Assembly (NCBI GenBank): GCA_023663205.1
Contig: JAMPHX010000045.1
Coordinates: forward strand, 1 to 11,175
Source of the DNA: Corallococcus sp.
GTDB lineage: Bacteria; Bacillota; Clostridia; Christensenellales; CAG-314
Direction: 5' to 3'
Length of the DNA: 11,175 bases
Program-made: the position numbers and the translations under genes
The notes under the pieces: generated by a model
Seen by the model: only the letters and a program-made list of their open reading frames with translations
Told to the model about the DNA's origin: nothing
Database searches by the model: none
Shown: piece after piece, positions 1 through 5,970 of the stretch
How the letters are laid out: the number at the start of each line of letters is the position of its first letter
Numbering within the stretch: position 1 is the first letter of the stretch

Positions 1-1755
1 CAGTTCCGAAGTGTTATTTACGTGAGGTCCGTTGCAAAGTTCCTTGGAAAAGTCGCCTATCGAATACACCTTTACCACTTCGCCGTACTTATCGCCGAAC
101 AAGCCTATCGCCCCTGTTTTGCGCGCTTCTTCAAGCGGCATTTCCGTACAAGTGACATTCAATTTGTTTGCAATAGCCTCATTGACGAGTTGTTCGGTAC
201 GTTTGATTTCCTCCTCGGTCATTGCGCGTCCGAAAGAAAAATCGAAACGCAGCCGCTCGGGAGTAATATTGCTGCCCTTCTGCGCGACCTCGTCGCCCAA
301 AACCCTGCGCAGAGATGCCTGCAATAGGTGCGTTGCCGTGTGCAAGCGAGTGGTCGCCTCGCCCGTATCGGCAAGACCGCTTTTGAATGTGCCCGCTGCG
401 GTTTGTCTGCTCTTTTCCTGATGTTCGGCAAATGCCGCGTCAAAACCTTCCTTATCTACCGTATATCCGCGCTCGGCGGCAAGTTCGACCGTAAGTTCAA
501 GCGGAAATCCGAAGGTGTCGTACAGGCGGAATGCCTGCTTGCCCGCAAGCGTTGTTTCCGCTACATAGTCGGCGTCCTTTTGCAACATAAACGCATTTTT
601 TCGTTCGATAGAAGAAATGCACTTTTCAAACTCTTTCATACCCGATTGCAGGGTGGCTTGAAACTTATCCGCTTCCTTTTGTATTTCGTCCAAGATGTAT
701 TGCTTCTTCGTTACAAGCAACGGATAATCTTCACCGTAGACTTCTTCGATGAATATACGCGAAACATTGAGCAAATCGGCGGTTTGAAGTCCCAGATTGC
801 GCGCGTAACGTATTGCGCGGCGAAGTAATCTGCGCAGAATATAACCTGCGCCGACATTTGAAGGTACTATTCCGTTGACATCGCCTATAAGCATTGTCGC
901 AGTACGTATGTGGTCGGCTATTATGCGCATTGCTTTGCGCGCGTCGGCGTCGGCGTCGTAACTTTTGCCGCAGGCTTTTTGCAAATACTCTATTGCCGGC
1001 AAAAACAAATCGGTTTTGTAACCGTCGGTCAGTCCGTTGAGAAACGCAAGCAGCCTATCCAAGCCGAACCCTGTATCGACGTTTTTGCTTGCAAGCGGAA
1101 CATAACCCGACTCCGTCTTTTTGTACTGCATATATACGTCGTTGCCAATTTCCACATACCTTCCGCAATCGCAATCTAAACCGCAGTTTTCGCCGCATTT
1201 TTCATCACGGGCGGGGTAAAACCACTCGTTATCGGGTCCGCAGGGCGTACCTACCGTACCTTCGAGTTCCCACCAGTTATCCGACTTGCCTTTGTAGTAG
1301 ATATTTTCTTGTTTTATTCCCAAGGATTTGAGCAAAGACGCCGTTTCCTCGTCGCGCGGCGCACTGTCGTTGCCCTCGAATACTGTGGTACATATTTTGT
1401 CTTTGTCGAATCCGAACACTTTGGTCAAAAGTTCAAAAGACCAGCGGGTTTTTTCCTCTTTGAAATAGTCGCCGAGGCTCCAATTGCCCATCATCTCAAA
1501 AAACGTAAAGTGCGAAGCGTCGCCCACTTCCTCGATATCTACCGTGCGCACGCAGCCCTGAACGTTGCATAGACGAGTACCCTTGGGGTGCTTTTGCCCC
1601 AGCAAATAGGGCATAAGCGGCTGCATACCCGCAACATTGAACATAACCCCCGTGCTTCCGTCGCCAATCAGCGAAACCGCGCCTATGTTGACGTGTCCGC
1701 GTTGTTCGTAAAATTCAAGCCATTTTCTGCGTAACTGTTTGGATGTAAACTTCAT
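1..1755 (-). CDS. alaS: Alanine--tRNA ligase, short type (3' end cut by window edge)
   Basis: Charges tRNA-Ala with alanine in the cytoplasm. Translating the minus strand from ATG 1753-1755 gives 585 codons with no stop before the window edge. The class II catalytic part is at about residues 1-240: the motif around residues 36-47 (GVMFNVAGMQPL), FFEMMGNWSLGDYF at 85-98 and GFGLDRL at 229-235. The tRNA-recognition region follows (DHIRTATMLIGDV, 281-293). The SAD editing domain shows both zinc-binding halves, HTATH at 472-476 and CNGPH at 574-578. Short AlaRSs of this lineage end soon after CxGxH and lack the C-Ala domain, so probably little is missing, but the end is not visible. Residues 187-197 hold four Cys (C-x3-C-x3-C-x-C), as is usual in the short type. 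The usual EIWN motif reads EIGN at 202-205. An AGAAGG ribosome binding site lies 7 nt before the ATG (1763-1768). Confidence 0.97.
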   Translation of the reverse strand, partial: MKFTSKQLRRKWLEFYEQRGHVNIGAVSLIGDGSTGVMFNVAGMQPLMPYLLGQKHPKGTRLCNVQGCVRTVDIEEVGDASHFTFFEMMGNWSLGDYFKEEKTRWSFELLTKVFGFDKDKICTTVFEGNDSAPRDEETASLLKSLGIKQENIYYKGKSDNWWELEGTVGTPCGPDNEWFYPARDEKCGENCGLDCDCGRYVEIGNDVYMQYKKTESGYVPLASKNVDTGFGLDRLLAFLNGLTDGYKTDLFLPAIEYLQKACGKSYDADADARKAMRIIADHIRTATMLIGDVNGIVPSNVGAGYILRRLLRRAIRYARNLGLQTADLLNVSRIFIEEVYGEDYPLLVTKKQYILDEIQKEADKFQATLQSGMKEFEKCISSIERKNAFMLQKDADYVAETTLAGKQAFRLYDTFGFPLELTVELAAERGYTVDKEGFDAAFAEHQEKSRQTAAGTFKSGLADTGEATTRLHTATHLLQASLRRVLGDEVAQKGSNITPERLRFDFSFGRAMTEEEIKRTEQLVNEAIANKLNVTCTEMPLEEARKTGAIGLFGDKYGEVVKVYSIGDFSKELCNGPHVNNTSEL

Positions 1756-1785
1756 TGCAGTACCTTCTTTTTGTAGTTATAAATA

Positions 1786-1800
1786 ACCGCACTATGCGGT
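1786..1800 (-). promoter_or_regulatory. Small hairpin in the alaS leader
   Basis: A 6-bp perfect stem (ACCGCA/TGCGGT) with a 3-nt loop lies 31 nt before the alaS ATG, followed on the transcript by the AU-rich TTATTTAT. Upstream in the same leader, the transcript carries another TGCGGT (complement of 1821-1826) that could pair with the ACCGCA arm instead, so two exclusive folds are possible. There is no T-box core (TGGNACCGCG) and no long U run, so this is not a recognised riboswitch or a full terminator. A role in control is inference. Confidence 0.35.
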
Positions 1801-1893
1801 AAATTGTATTATTTGCGCAAACCGCACTGCCGCAGGGCGTGTGTCGGCTACTTATTGGCAATGCAATTACCTTGACTGCACTGCGCAGTTTCT

Positions 1894-1921
1894 ATTATAT
1901 ACATTACTGTAAACTTGTCAA
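1894..1921 (-). promoter_or_regulatory. Sigma-A type promoter for alaS
   Basis: On the minus strand, a perfect TTGACA (1916-1921) and a perfect TATAAT (1894-1899) are separated by 16 bp. The predicted start near 1887 leaves a leader of about 130 nt before the alaS ATG at 1755. There is no other gene between, so alaS is probably transcribed alone from here rather than by read-through, since a terminator lies upstream at 2354-2381. Confidence 0.85.
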
Positions 1922-1934
1922 ATCCATATGCCCG

Positions 1935-2049
1935 ATATAATGACAATTTGTGCAAAACACGGCAATATTCGGTTCAATTTTATTTAATTGGGATTGCAAG
2001 GAATTCTGCTTGCCGAAATTACGGTTGAAAACACCAATATAATGACAAT
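1935..2049. repeat. 13-bp direct repeat pair ATATAATGACAAT
   Basis: ATATAATGACAAT occurs exactly at 1935-1947 and 2037-2049, 102 bp apart. Each copy contains a TATAAT on the plus strand. Only the first has a -35-like TTGTCA upstream (1915-1920), and its 15-bp spacing is poor, so I do not call a plus-strand promoter. Confidence 0.6.
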
Positions 2050-2060
2050 AAAAAATCAAC

Positions 2061-2161
2061 TTTGTAAATGCGCCGTGATGTTAAACGCCGCAACATACGA
2101 CCGACATCAACAATCGGGGAGGATTGCCAACAACGAGGAAATACCGCACTGCATTTACAAA
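2061..2161. repeat. 11-bp inverted repeat with 79-bp spacer
   Basis: TTTGTAAATGC at 2061-2071 is the exact reverse complement of GCATTTACAAA at 2151-2161. The right arm lies inside the first copy of the longer direct repeat (2140-2187), so the left arm may be a further, inverted fragment of the same repeat family. Confidence 0.55.
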
Positions 2162-2187
2162 TCAATCGATAATGCGTAACAGGATTT
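2140..2187. repeat. Diverged direct repeat, copy 1
   Basis: This copy starts AATACCGCAC and ends CGTAACAGGATTT, and both ends are identical in copy 2 at 2284-2329. The middle 21 bases differ at 7 positions, mostly transitions, and the junction before CGTAAC differs by 2 bases in length. It is not coding in any convincing frame. Identity was counted by eye. Confidence 0.65.
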
Positions 2188-2283
2188 TGCCCGAAAGCAC
2201 TTACATTGTTTGCCTGCAAAATAGACGCATTTGGAAATACGCCGTCAAAAATAATCGGGCTGTGCGAATAAGGCAGATAATGC

Positions 2284-2329
2284 AATACCGCACAGTGTTT
2301 GTAAATTAGTCGATTTCGTAACAGGATTT
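2284..2329. repeat. Diverged direct repeat, copy 2
   Basis: Second copy of the 46-48 bp repeat, offset 144 bp from copy 1, with the same 10-base start and 13-base end. It lies between copy 1 and the terminator of the zinc-ribbon operon. Confidence 0.65.
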
Positions 2330-2353
2330 ATTGACCAAATTACGGCAAAGCAA

Positions 2354-2381
2354 AACGCTTGAAACATACATTTCAAGCGTT
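2354..2381 (-). terminator. Terminator of the zinc-ribbon operon
   Basis: A perfect 11-bp stem, AACGCTTGAAA paired with TTTCAAGCGTT, has a 6-nt loop and on the minus strand runs into TTTTGCTTTG. It lies 64 bp after the stop codon of the zinc-ribbon membrane protein, the right place to end that transcript. The U tract is interrupted, so efficiency may be partial. The plus-strand side is also T-rich, but no plus-strand gene needs it. Confidence 0.8.
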
Positions 2382-2445
2382 AGATTACTTTTATTTCCGC
2401 ATTTTGCACATCACGCGACAAAATCGTACACGTATATCTTCTGAG

Positions 2446-3342
2446 TTATTGCTTCTTTGCTTTGACTTTTTTGGCTTTGGCAAACAGCGAGAACAGCCAG
2501 AAGAACCAATAAAATGCAGGGATTAGATACAAGCCGTATCCGACGGCATATATGTCCGAATGGAACATTGCAAGCGACTCGGAGCCTTCCAGATTGGCTA
2601 TTACAAGCAATACCGTCGCAACCGTGGTAAGAATAGCCAATATCAAATACAGTATGTTGGTGCCCTTTTGCTTTTTGCCTCTGAAAAGCCTTATTACGGC
2701 GCACACAAAGTGAACTACTACCGAAAGCGCAAAAATTCCTACAAGCGACAACAGCGTTATGCTGAATACATCGGGAGTAAATCCTTCGGCCTGCATATTT
2801 TCCAAAAACGCCGTCAAGAAATCAACCGTACCCACATACACAAATGCGTCGGGGGTCGAGGAGCCTTTGTCCACAAGCAGCGAAACCGGCGCCAAAAATT
2901 CCGGTTTCATATTTGCCATACCTAATATCAAATATGAAAACAACAACAAGAATATCAACGAAAATACCGCAACTATTCTGCCGCCTTTGAAATTGCGTTG
3001 ATTTTCCCCCACCGCGCCTTCGGCGGCTGCGACTTCCTCGGGAAGCATCGGTTCAGTGTAGCGTACCGTAGCAAACGAGTAACCGCAGGTACATTGATTT
3101 TGTTCTATGGGAACTTCCTTTTTGCAGCGCGGGCAAATCTTGGTTTGCGCGCCGACTTTGAGCGTTGTGCCGCACGTACGGCAGAAATTGGATATGCTCG
3201 AATTGACCGTATGACACTTGGGACATACTACCGGTTCTTCCGGTATCTTCAATTGAGAACCGCATTGGTAGCAATACTTGGCCGACAAAGAGTTTGCCGT
3301 GCCGCATCGCGTACAAATGTTGAAACTATTTGAGTTGTTCAC
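2446..3342 (-). CDS. Zinc-ribbon membrane protein (three ribbons, four TM segments)
   Basis: A 298-aa protein of unknown function. Its soluble N-terminal part has three zinc ribbons: Cys 10/13/24/27, Cys 40/43/54/57 and Cys 70/73/84/86. The first two are CxxC-x10-CxxC; the third ends in CxC. A linker rich in Glu and Ala (about 95-120) leads to four predicted membrane segments near 122-142, 191-220, 229-250 and 264-287, and a basic tail (KAKKVKAKKQ). The start is GTG at 3340-3342, chosen because GGAGGT (3350-3355) sits 7 nt upstream and because the first ribbon begins at residue 10. The start lies inside the end of the upstream seven-ribbon gene (17-bp overlap), so the two are probably translationally coupled. 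Ribbon plus membrane proteins of this sort are common and uncharacterised in Clostridia. Binding of zinc is inferred from the cysteines. Confidence 0.9.
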   Translation of the reverse strand: MNNSNSFNICTRCGTANSLSAKYCYQCGSQLKIPEEPVVCPKCHTVNSSISNFCRTCGTTLKVGAQTKICPRCKKEVPIEQNQCTCGYSFATVRYTEPMLPEEVAAAEGAVGENQRNFKGGRIVAVFSLIFLLLFSYLILGMANMKPEFLAPVSLLVDKGSSTPDAFVYVGTVDFLTAFLENMQAEGFTPDVFSITLLSLVGIFALSVVVHFVCAVIRLFRGKKQKGTNILYLILAILTTVATVLLVIANLEGSESLAMFHSDIYAVGYGLYLIPAFYWFFWLFSLFAKAKKVKAKKQ

Positions 3343-4186
3343 TTACAACACCTCCGTTGTCGGAATCTCTCTTTTCACCGCAATGGGTGCAAAAATCGCT
3401 GTTTTTATCGTTGATGTGATGACAGTTGGGGCAATTCCAAACGCCGTCTACGCTATCGGGCGATACTCCGTCAAAAGACCATTGACACTTTGTGCAAAAC
3501 TGCGCGTCGGCATCGTTTTCCGCACCGCAATTGACGCAGTAACGTACCTGAACTTCCATATCTAACTTCAAACCGCAGTTGACGCAAAAATGTTCTTCCA
3601 ACCTATTGAGAGCGCCGCATCCGTTGCATATTTTGAGTTTGCCGTCGGCGTTTTGCAAGAATGCCTGCTTTACTACGCCTTTGCCCAATTGCTTGGTTTC
3701 ATGAATAAGTTGATAATCGTCCGAACGCGCGTTGGCAAGTTCGGTGAAACAGTAACTGCAATACGGGTTTGCGGGCAAATTGGGCGTTCCGCAATGAGGA
3801 CATACCTTGCGCCTGACCACACGGTGTTCCTGCAAACGCGATACGGGCGTTCCGCATTTGTAACAGTAGATACTGTTTAGTCCTATTTCGGCTCCGCAGT
3901 TGGGACAGGTTGTGTGTTCCTTTGCCGCTTCCATTTGCGAGTCGGCGTAACTTTGCTGCAATTCGTTGCGCAAATCAACTGCGGCAAGAGTATCCGCATC
4001 GTCTGTACCGACGTTTTCTTCCAACGGGGCGCCGCAATTGATACAGTGCGTATAACCCTTTCCGTTAGACGCGCCGCATTGAGGGCAGGTTAACTCGTCC
4101 GAAAGGTCAAAAGAAGCCTTGCCGCAATTACAGCAGTATTCCGCGTCCGATTGATTGATTTCACCACAATTTTTGCAAATTTTCAT
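3326..4186 (-). CDS. Soluble protein of seven tandem zinc ribbons
   Basis: A 286-aa protein with no signal peptide or membrane segment, built almost wholly of zinc ribbons. All seven have exactly CxxC-x10-CxxC spacing, with first Cys at residues 4, 34, 94, 129, 187, 217 and 252; all 28 ligand cysteines are intact, plus one extra at 19. Ribbons 1-2 and 5-6 are close pairs. Longer linkers, partly acidic (about 55-90) and basic (about 121-128), separate the others. It could bind seven metal ions. The function is unknown: a scaffold, a protein- or nucleic-acid-binding adaptor or a metal buffer all fit. It is first in a two-gene operon with the ribbon membrane protein, which it overlaps by 17 bp, so a shared complex at the membrane is a reasonable inference. 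The start is ATG 4184-4186 with only a weak AGG upstream. Confidence 0.9.
   Translation of the reverse strand: MKICKNCGEINQSDAEYCCNCGKASFDLSDELTCPQCGASNGKGYTHCINCGAPLEENVGTDDADTLAAVDLRNELQQSYADSQMEAAKEHTTCPNCGAEIGLNSIYCYKCGTPVSRLQEHRVVRRKVCPHCGTPNLPANPYCSYCFTELANARSDDYQLIHETKQLGKGVVKQAFLQNADGKLKICNGCGALNRLEEHFCVNCGLKLDMEVQVRYCVNCGAENDADAQFCTKCQWSFDGVSPDSVDGVWNCPNCHHINDKNSDFCTHCGEKRDSDNGGVVSEQLK
3350..3355 (-). promoter_or_regulatory. Ribosome binding site fixing the GTG start
   Basis: GGAGGT on the minus strand, 7 nt before GTG 3340-3342, lies inside the coding region of the upstream gene. It is the strongest ribosome binding site in the window and sets the start of the ribbon membrane protein. 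It is much stronger than that of the first gene of the operon, which suggests the second protein may be made in equal or larger amount. Confidence 0.8.
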
Positions 4187-4220
4187 ATCAACGATTACCT
4201 GTACATTAGTAATTTACGCC

Positions 4221-4247
4221 GTTTGCGAAAAAATAACCGTCGCAAAC
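4221..4247 (-). promoter_or_regulatory. 8-bp inverted repeat in the zinc-ribbon operon leader
   Basis: GTTTGCGA (4221-4228) and TCGCAAAC (4240-4247) form a perfect 8-bp stem with an 11-nt loop. It lies in the predicted leader, between the promoter (4266-4294) and the ATG at 4186. It has no U run after it, so it is a poor terminator for glnS. It could be an operator or an RNA hairpin that affects translation. It does not match a zinc-regulator box I know. Confidence 0.4.
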
Positions 4248-4265
4248 TATATCACGTCTTGTATA

Positions 4266-4294
4266 ATAATATACCATTTCGCAACAGTTGTCAA
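4266..4294 (-). promoter_or_regulatory. Promoter of the zinc-ribbon operon
   Basis: On the minus strand, a perfect TTGACA (4289-4294) is followed after 17 bp by TATTAT (4266-4271). The predicted start near 4259 gives a leader of about 72 nt. It lies in the 124-bp gap after the glnS stop. With no clear terminator in that gap, some read-through from glnS is possible. Confidence 0.8.
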
Positions 4295-4310
4295 CAACAA
4301 TTAGCAATTG

Positions 4311-5945
4311 CTACTTGACGTTGAAACTGTCTTTTAGCCCCACAATGCGGTTGAACACAAGTTTTTTTGCAGTGCTATCCCTATCTACCACGTAATATCC
4401 TACGCGCATAAACTGAAAACGCTTGCCTACCTCAGCACTGCCGAGCGACGCTTCGCATTTGACAATCTCGGTAATCATACTGTTTGTGTTGAACCTTTCT
4501 GCAAAATCCGTAACGCCGTCCGCAGCGTCTGTGAGCAAACTTTCTATTTGACGCGCCTCTGCATCCAAAGCAGTCGCCGCGTCAACCCACTGTATTACGC
4601 CTTTGACTTTTACTCCGCTGGTATCGTTGCCGCTTTTGCTGTTTTCCACTACCGAACACTTCAAATACAGCACGTTGCCTTGGCTGTCCGTAACCGCTTC
4701 GTCGCAGTGAATGATATATGCGCCTTTGAGTCTGACGTATCCGTCGGGACGCAATCTGTGATACTTGGGCGGGGGCACAAGCGCAAAGTCGCTTGCGTCT
4801 ATGTACAATTCTTTGCCGAAACTTACATCGCGGAACGACGGCGTTTCGTCGTTGGGATTGTTTTCTATTTGCAAAGTTTCGCTTCCCTCGTAGTTGGCGA
4901 GAACTACTTTGAGCGGATTGAATACCGCCATTACGCGGTCTGCCGTTTTGTTGAGATTGTCGCGGACGCAAGATTCGAGGTAACTTGTTTCCACTTCGCT
5001 GTTGGCTTTGCTGACGCCTATGCGCTCGCAAAAATCACGCAGCGCTTCGGGCGGATATCCGCGCCGTCTAAGCCCCGAAAGCGTCGGCATACGCGGGTCG
5101 TCCCAACCCATTACTTTGCCTTCTTCCACAAGACGCTTCAAAAAGCGTTTGGACATAATGGTATTGGTGACGTTTAGACGAGCAAACTCTATTTGCTGCG
5201 GTTTGGGGTCGGGGAACTCGCATTCGCGAACCACCCAATCGTACAGCGGACGGTGGTCTTCAAACTCCAACGTGCATATGGAGTGAGTAATGCCTTCGTG
5301 AGCGTCCTCTATGGGGTGCGCAAAGTCGTACATGGGATAAATGCACCATTTGTCGCCAGTGTTGTGATGTTTTGCGTGAAGCACGCGATATATTACGGGG
5401 TCGCGCATATTGAGGTTGGGGCTTGACATATCTATTTTGGCACGCAGTACCTTTTCGCCGTCGGCGTACTTGCCTGCCTTCATTTCCTCAAACAAACGCA
5501 GATTTTCTTCGACGCTTCTGTTGCGGTAAGGGCTTTCCGTGCCCGCTTCGGTAAGAGTTCCGCGCGTTTGACGTATTTGCTCTGCGCTGTAATCGCACAC
5601 GTACGCTTTGCCCTTTTTGATAAGTTTGACGGCACACTCGTACATTACGTCAAAGTAATCGCTGGCAAACAACAACTTGTCCCACTTGAATCCCAGCCAC
5701 TTGATATCTTCCTCGATACTGCCGACAAACTCCTCGTCCTCTTTGACGGGGTTGGTATCGTCGTACCTTAGGTTGCACTTGCCGCCGTACTTCTGCGCAA
5801 GCCCAAAGTTGATGCACAGACTTTTGGCATGCCCGATATGTAAATACCCGTTGGGTTCGGGCGGAAACCGAGTGTATACGCCCGTTACTTTGCCGCTGCT
5901 TAAATCGTTTTCGATTATTTCTTCGATAAAATTTTTACTTTCCAT
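4311..5945 (-). CDS. glnS: Glutamine--tRNA ligase
   Basis: Class I synthetase that charges tRNA-Gln directly with glutamine, 544 aa, close to the usual bacterial length of about 550. The N-terminal catalytic fold has FPPEPNGYLHIGHAKS (27-42, HIGH at 36-39) and the KMSKS equivalent IMSKR at 263-267. HSICTLEFEDHRPLYDW (221-237) is typical of GlnRS and separates it from GluRS. The C-terminal half is the beta-barrel anticodon-binding region (about 340-540). Start ATG 5943-5945 was chosen because GGAGAAG lies just upstream and FPPEPNG then sits at the usual distance; an in-frame ATG at 6030-6032 would add 29 residues overlapping the end of dnaB and has no family support. It is last in the antiporter-dnaB-glnS operon, 25 bp after the dnaB stop. 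Its presence suggests this organism does not rely solely on the GatCAB transamidation route for Gln-tRNA. Confidence 0.97.
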   Translation of the reverse strand: MESKNFIEEIIENDLSSGKVTGVYTRFPPEPNGYLHIGHAKSLCINFGLAQKYGGKCNLRYDDTNPVKEDEEFVGSIEEDIKWLGFKWDKLLFASDYFDVMYECAVKLIKKGKAYVCDYSAEQIRQTRGTLTEAGTESPYRNRSVEENLRLFEEMKAGKYADGEKVLRAKIDMSSPNLNMRDPVIYRVLHAKHHNTGDKWCIYPMYDFAHPIEDAHEGITHSICTLEFEDHRPLYDWVVRECEFPDPKPQQIEFARLNVTNTIMSKRFLKRLVEEGKVMGWDDPRMPTLSGLRRRGYPPEALRDFCERIGVSKANSEVETSYLESCVRDNLNKTADRVMAVFNPLKVVLANYEGSETLQIENNPNDETPSFRDVSFGKELYIDASDFALVPPPKYHRLRPDGYVRLKGAYIIHCDEAVTDSQGNVLYLKCSVVENSKSGNDTSGVKVKGVIQWVDAATALDAEARQIESLLTDAADGVTDFAERFNTNSMITEIVKCEASLGSAEVGKRFQFMRVGYYVVDRDSTAKKLVFNRIVGLKDSFNVK

Positions 5946-5970
5946 AATTACTTCTCCGCTTGGATGAACT

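Larger units (their letters stand above)
1922..2353. other. Gene-free region with diverged repeats
   Basis: I see no convincing gene here: open frames are short, lack good ribosome binding sites and have no recognisable motif. The stretch is AT-rich and holds several repeats listed separately: a diverged 46-48 bp direct repeat, a 13-bp direct repeat and an 11-bp inverted repeat. The motif ACCGCACTG or a one-base variant occurs at 2143 and 2287, and also at 1786 and 1821 in the alaS leader. The pattern suggests decayed copies of a short intergenic repeat or a small mobile element. An untranslated RNA is possible but not shown. Confidence 0.6.

Noticed and set aside
1756..1890. T-box riboswitch for alaS
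   Set aside because: The leader is too short and lacks the TGGNACCGCG core and a terminator with a U run.
1915..1941. Plus-strand promoter TTGTCA/TATAAT opposite the alaS promoter
   Set aside because: The spacer is 15 bp, the -35 is mostly the complement of the alaS -35, and no plus-strand gene follows.
2019..2285. Minus-strand 88-codon frame in the repeat region
   Set aside because: It runs through repeat copy 1 up to the edge of copy 2, has no clear ribosome binding site and unusual composition; more likely chance.
4548..5177. Long plus-strand open frame (209 codons) opposite glnS
   Set aside because: It lies wholly antisense to a clear GlnRS, has no recognisable motif, and follows from the codon bias of the real gene.
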